From: Planctomycetota bacterium
Lineage (GTDB): Bacteria > Planctomycetota > Phycisphaerae > UBA1845 > UTPLA1
Assembly: GCA_027295245.1 (NCBI GenBank)
Contig: JAPULF010000260.1
Span: forward strand, 1-8,606
Direction: 5' to 3'
DNA length: 8,606 bases
This document shows positions 7,001-8,606 of this stretch, piece after piece (the stretch's first letter is position 1; every line of letters starts with the position of its first letter). A program made the position numbers and the translations under genes. The notes below the pieces were generated by a model, which saw only the letters and a program-made list of their open reading frames with translations, did not search any database and was not told where the DNA came from.

Positions 7001-7284
7001 GTGGCCTGGGTGGCGATGCCGGCGTGGTCGGTCCCGAGCAACCAGAAGGTATTGTTTCCGGCCATTCGCTTTTGCCGGATGAGGATGTCCTGGAGCGTGT
7101 TGTTGAGCGCGTGGCCGAGGTGGAGGGCGCCGGTGACGTTGGGCGGCGGAATGACCATGCAGAAGCGGCGTTCGCGACCGCGTTCGTCGGGCTCGGGGTG
7201 GAAGTAGCCGCCCTTCCGCCAGAAATCGAAGATCCGCTTCTCGGTTTCGGCGGGATTGTAGGTTTTCGACTTTGGTTTCGCCAT
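4081..7284 (-). CDS. valS: Valyl-tRNA synthetase (ValRS)
   Basis: Cytoplasmic class I synthetase charging tRNA-Val, 1067 residues from ATG 7284-7282 (weak ribosome site) to TGA 4083-4081. Ordered landmarks: PPPNVTGALHLGHAL (46-60) containing the HIGH-type H55-L-G-H58; the CP1 editing domain with ATTRPETMLADTAVAVHPE (224-242) and GSGCVKITPAHDPND (322-336); DWCISRQLWWGHRIP (507-521); DVLDTWFSSALWP (603-615); the catalytic loop KMSKS (683-687); the anticodon-binding domain from about 775; and a C-terminal coiled-coil arm (about 1000-1067). All active-site signatures are intact, so it should be functional. It is longer than typical bacterial ValRS (roughly 880-950) because of three extra segments: a charged helical piece at about 243-296, a repeat-derived piece at about 452-466, and a less GC-rich piece at about 538-602. 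It is the largest gene in the minus-strand group. Confidence 0.97.
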   Translation of the reverse strand: MAKPKSKTYNPAETEKRIFDFWRKGGYFHPEPDERGRERRFCMVIPPPNVTGALHLGHALNNTLQDILIRQKRMAGNNTFWLLGTDHAGIATQATVEKTIRKEEGKSRHDLGRDELVRRIWEWKERFGGRIVEQLKLMGCSCDYERERFTLDEGCAKAVRHTFFKLFRDGLIYRGKRLVNWDTQLQTAVADDEVYHETVKGHFYHFKYPVIDPRPGEPEFVHIATTRPETMLADTAVAVHPEPEKALARVETELKKKLADASEKDKPGIQTALQDIAERRKAHLPILLKLRDMARDGRMIRLPLTDREVPLLCDEWAKPELGSGCVKITPAHDPNDYEVGQRHSLPMVNVMSEDGKIARIVEPDGNVNANSEKYEGLRFATKGREKVVADLEALGLVEKIEDRSTEVGHSDRSKTAIEPFLSDQWFVKMGDLTEEEAERIQTPFLRAYIERNKSEPRPSGSGASGANLPHYPGLAQLAIDAVKNGEFRFHPPRYEKTYVDWLSEKRDWCISRQLWWGHRIPIWFRRRPRPGMPVTRLVPEKQLSDLSVEWYCPDYTIGILGGSVITSERAANAPQYDVISLRDEPTDADERILAESAFKQVPDVLDTWFSSALWPHSTLGWPESDGSDSLLDYFYPTSVLSTAREIITLWVARMVITGLYNIGKIPFSDVFIHPVIQDGQGRKMSKSLGNGVDPVDIIDEYGADALRFTLADLATETQDIRMPVQKKKLPDGRTINISPKFEKGRNFCNKLWQAATGFVMANLDGYDPQPLDPATLPLEDRWILSRMTACQQDLDRALGSYRFNEAINALYRFMWDDYCSWYIEMSKPRLAGDDRSRTQQVLVFSLDRLLRMLHPFVPFVTEALWELLGQSAENRGLRNITQAEPALVAAQWPQVEDALIDPAVEAEMQTLHDTIRSIREIRTTVNERRGREKKPAIRSLPRAIIRADRGCVKLLESRRDFVTLLAGCDLLEIGTDVQKPIGSLGRIDGAAQVYVPVADLVEINALRDDENAELTRQRAAYAREEARLANQGFVQRADPSVVEQARSRAAELSRKIELLEQHLADLG
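5890..5929 (-). repeat. In-frame short interspersed repeat within valS (SEPRPSGSG type)
   Basis: The segment encodes K453-S-E-P-R-P-S-G-S-G-A-S-G465. The DNA core on the plus strand, CTCCCTGACGGTCGCGGCTC (5903-5922), matches my recollection of a short repeat spread through planctomycete genomes, often found translated inside genes. Length is a multiple of three and no stop is introduced. It lies in a part of ValRS where family members have no such Pro/Ser/Gly-rich stretch. An imperfect hairpin (ACCG/CGGT arms) lies in the core. Only one copy is in this window, so its repeat nature rests on memory and not on the sequence shown. Confidence 0.5.
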
Positions 7285-7328
7285 CTTGTTTTATTCGTGA
7301 CTACCCCCAGGGGCGCCTTGTTGTTGCT

Positions 7329-7343
7329 CTCTCTTTTTGAGAG
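7329..7343 (-). other. Small inverted repeat in the valS leader
   Basis: On the minus strand CTCTC-AAAAA-GAGAG forms a 5-bp stem with an A5 loop, just downstream of the candidate valS -10 box and about 45 nt before the start codon. It would sit near the 5' end of the message. The stem is short and of modest stability; it is not followed by a T tract, so it is not a terminator on this strand. Confidence 0.3.
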
Positions 7344-7346
7344 TTG

Positions 7347-7375
7347 ATTATTGGCCAGAAGGGGGGCCGCGGCAA
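7347..7375 (-). promoter_or_regulatory. Candidate sigma-70-type promoter for valS
   Basis: Minus strand: -35 TTGCCG (7375-7370), 17-nt spacer, -10 AATAAT (7352-7347; five of six match TATAAT). Transcription would begin near 7340, giving a leader of about 55 nt to the valS ATG. It lies in the 144-nt gap between the nuclease gene and valS, the expected place. Spacing is ideal, but consensus matches in the -35 are only four of six. No T-box or tRNA-like leader fits in this gap. Confidence 0.4.
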
Positions 7376-7428
7376 GGCATGGCGAATGCGACACGGCAAA
7401 CCAAAGCAAGTGTCGTTGAGTTGACGAA

Positions 7429-8016
7429 TTATGGTCGCGATGACGGCATCGCTTTCACGGAGCGGTCGCCCCAAAACCCCTCGCCATTTCTTTTTGCGCG
7501 TTTCTCGATATTGCCATAGCGAAAACTGAATACGTGCGGGAACCGGCGATTGGCTCGGGCGAGGCCCTCCTCGAGTAGCCGTTCGTTCAGCGATTCGTCC
7601 GTGTCGGCCAGGTAAACGTATGCCAGCAGTCGGCCGTAGCGGTCGCGGGTTTTGCGCATGGGGTCGAGGGCGATACGCACACGCTTGTCGAGAACGAGAA
7701 TGAGCGCGGATTCCGCGGCCTCCGGGCCGTAGGGATCGTCCTGCCCGTCGGGCCCGTGGGCGATTTCGGGGCAGTCGATTCCGCGAAGCCGAATGCGCGT
7801 GACCGCTCGGTGGCCGTCGGGAAGGTCAACGTCGAGCGTATCGCCGTCCACAACGCGCGTCACGGTCGCAATCGCGCCGTCGTAGCGCATTCGATCGCCA
7901 CCGCGGTAGCCAAAGACGCCGGCGTGATCGAGCGCGGATAGAACCGCCAGCGCAATTACGAGAACGAAGAGCCCAACGCGCCGACGGAGACGTGAGCGGA
8001 CACCGAGTCGCGACAT
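7429..8016 (-). CDS. Membrane-anchored staphylococcal nuclease-like (thermonuclease) protein
   Basis: A 195-residue protein from ATG 8016-8014. A TTG seven codons upstream (8037-8035) is possible but has no ribosome site and would place more residues before the membrane segment. Residues 1-13 are Arg-rich and 14-29 hydrophobic, predicting a signal anchor with the nuclease outside the membrane. The SNase domain spans about 48-185: D57-G-D59-T, R76 and I80-D81-C-P-E84, and D125-R-Y-G-R129. By alignment with S. aureus nuclease these supply the calcium ligands (D21, D40 equivalents D59, D81) and catalytic residues (R35, E43, R87 equivalents R76, E84, R129), so all key residues are present. Expected activity is Ca-dependent phosphodiester cleavage of DNA and RNA. 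It begins 60 nt after the aspartate kinase stop; that gap has a TACAAT box (8057-8052) lacking a matching -35. The 144-nt gap to valS follows. Confidence 0.9.
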   Translation of the reverse strand: MSRLGVRSRLRRRVGLFVLVIALAVLSALDHAGVFGYRGGDRMRYDGAIATVTRVVDGDTLDVDLPDGHRAVTRIRLRGIDCPEIAHGPDGQDDPYGPEAAESALILVLDKRVRIALDPMRKTRDRYGRLLAYVYLADTDESLNERLLEEGLARANRRFPHVFSFRYGNIEKRAKRNGEGFWGDRSVKAMPSSRP

Positions 8017-8076
8017 GCTGCGATCCAGTGACCCCAACCGAGGGCCCGCATTGTAATGCAGTTTGCCGGATTCGGG

Positions 8077-8606
8077 CTATGACGCCCCGGGAATCGCCGC
8101 TGCATCGTTTGAAGGGGCCTCGCCAAGACGGAACGCGGCGTGGACCGCCCGCAAGGCCGTATCGCCGTCGTCCTGGTTGATGACGCAGCTTATGACTATT
8201 TCGCTCGTACTGATGTTTTCGATGTTGACCGAGGCTTGATGAAGGGCCTCGAACATGCGTGATGCCACGCCAGTGTGCGTCCGCATGCCGACTCCGACGA
8301 CGGAGACCTTGCTCAAACGCTCCCTGATTTCCAGCTTCGCGCCGGGAAGGTCGGCGAGCAGCAATTCACCAATCGTCCGGGCCGAAGCGATGTCGTCGCC
8401 GTCGATCGTGAAACTCAGGTCGGCGCTGTTTCCGGGCGGGTGGATCACCTGAATGATGTCGTCCACGACGATCTCGCCCTCCCCCACCCGGGTGAAGATC
8501 ATGCTGGCCATGCCCGGCCGGTTGGGCACGTCGGAGAACACCACGCGGGCCAGGTTTTTCTTGAGGGCGGCACCTCGCACGATGACCTGTTCGAGCCCGG
8601 TCGATT
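8077..8606 (-). CDS. Aspartate kinase, C-terminal regulatory ACT domains (5' end outside window)
   Basis: The frame is open to the right edge and ends at TAG 8079-8077, giving 175 visible residues of a protein normally about 400-410 long; the catalytic kinase domain lies outside. The visible part is the tandem ACT region. ACT1 begins near A-R-V-V-F-S-D-V-P-N-R-P-G-M-A, matching the V-x-x-V-P-D-R-P-G-V-A block of aspartokinases. ACT2 has K-V-S-V-V-G-V-G-M-R-T-H-T-G-V-A, R-M-F-E-A-L and I-S-T-S-E-I-V-I-S, the effector-binding signatures for feedback inhibition by lysine and/or threonine. It makes aspartyl phosphate, the first step towards lysine, threonine, methionine and diaminopimelate. The GTG at 8580 is an internal valine, not a start. 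Being monofunctional at the C-terminus (no homoserine dehydrogenase follows), it is a LysC-type enzyme. A short unconserved tail follows the last ACT strand. Confidence 0.93.
   Translation of the reverse strand, partial: STGLEQVIVRGAALKKNLARVVFSDVPNRPGMASMIFTRVGEGEIVVDDIIQVIHPPGNSADLSFTIDGDDIASARTIGELLLADLPGAKLEIRERLSKVSVVGVGMRTHTGVASRMFEALHQASVNIENISTSEIVISCVINQDDGDTALRAVHAAFRLGEAPSNDAAAIPGAS

Noticed and set aside
7329..7343. CTCTC-TTTTT-GAGAG as an intrinsic terminator for the nuclease gene.
   Set aside because: The stem is only 5 bp with the T/A run in the loop, not after the stem, so it lacks terminator form; it better fits a small leader hairpin of valS.
6436..7347. Long open frame on the plus strand (about 300 codons) opposite valS.
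   Set aside because: It is antisense to the conserved ValRS N-terminal half, including HIGH and the editing motifs, and its own sequence shows no domain; GC-rich codon use easily leaves the opposite strand open.
7285..7428. T-box riboswitch ahead of valS.
   Set aside because: The gap is only 144 nt, with no T-box core sequence, specifier stem or terminator/antiterminator pair visible.
8048..8059. GCATTGTAATGC palindrome with TACAAT as a promoter for the nuclease gene.
   Set aside because: The -10 match is good, but no -35-like hexamer lies 16-18 nt upstream and the arms are only 5 nt; noted in the nuclease entry but not called.

Overview
This 8.6-kb, GC-rich window looks like ordinary chromosomal DNA from a bacterium, probably a member of the Planctomycetota. 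That placement rests on the overall protein character, on weak Shine-Dalgarno signals at most starts, and on an in-frame copy of a short 'SEPRPSGSG'-type interspersed repeat that I associate from memory with planctomycete genomes. It is an inference, not a demonstrated assignment.

Layout. Two genes point rightwards at the left end: the C-terminal part of a repeat protein built from four units of exactly 55 residues (1-774, open at the left edge), then, 25 nt later, a NeuC/LegG-type hydrolysing UDP-N-acetylglucosamine 2-epimerase (800-2083). All remaining genes are on the minus strand. Read in their direction of transcription from the right edge they are: the C-terminal ACT region of aspartate kinase (8077-8606, open at the right edge), a membrane-anchored staphylococcal-nuclease-like protein (7429-8016), a 1067-residue valyl-tRNA synthetase (4081-7284), a bifunctional-nuclease-domain (DUF151) protein (3469-3879) and a GHMP sugar kinase of the L-arabinokinase/galactokinase type (2002-3411). 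The kinase converges on the epimerase gene and the two coding regions overlap by 82 nt.

Functionally the minus-strand genes are a mixture: amino-acid biosynthesis, translation, a nuclease, a conserved DUF151 protein and a sugar kinase. They are close together but do not form an obvious single pathway. The epimerase and the kinase could both act on activated or free sugars for surface glycans, but no sialic or legionaminic acid synthase or CMP-sugar synthetase is visible, so that link is tentative.

Intergenic DNA is short (25-201 nt). The 201-nt gap after valS holds three inverted repeats, two of them GC-rich hairpins placed right after the valS stop. The 144-nt gap before valS holds a reasonable -35/-10 pair with a 17-nt spacer. 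No tRNA, rRNA, CRISPR array, insertion sequence or phage gene was seen. I found no convincing new multi-gene system. The most interesting items are the exact 55-residue repeat array, the kinase with an unrecognisable phosphate-loop motif, the overlapping convergent gene ends, and the foreign-looking insertions in the valyl-tRNA synthetase.
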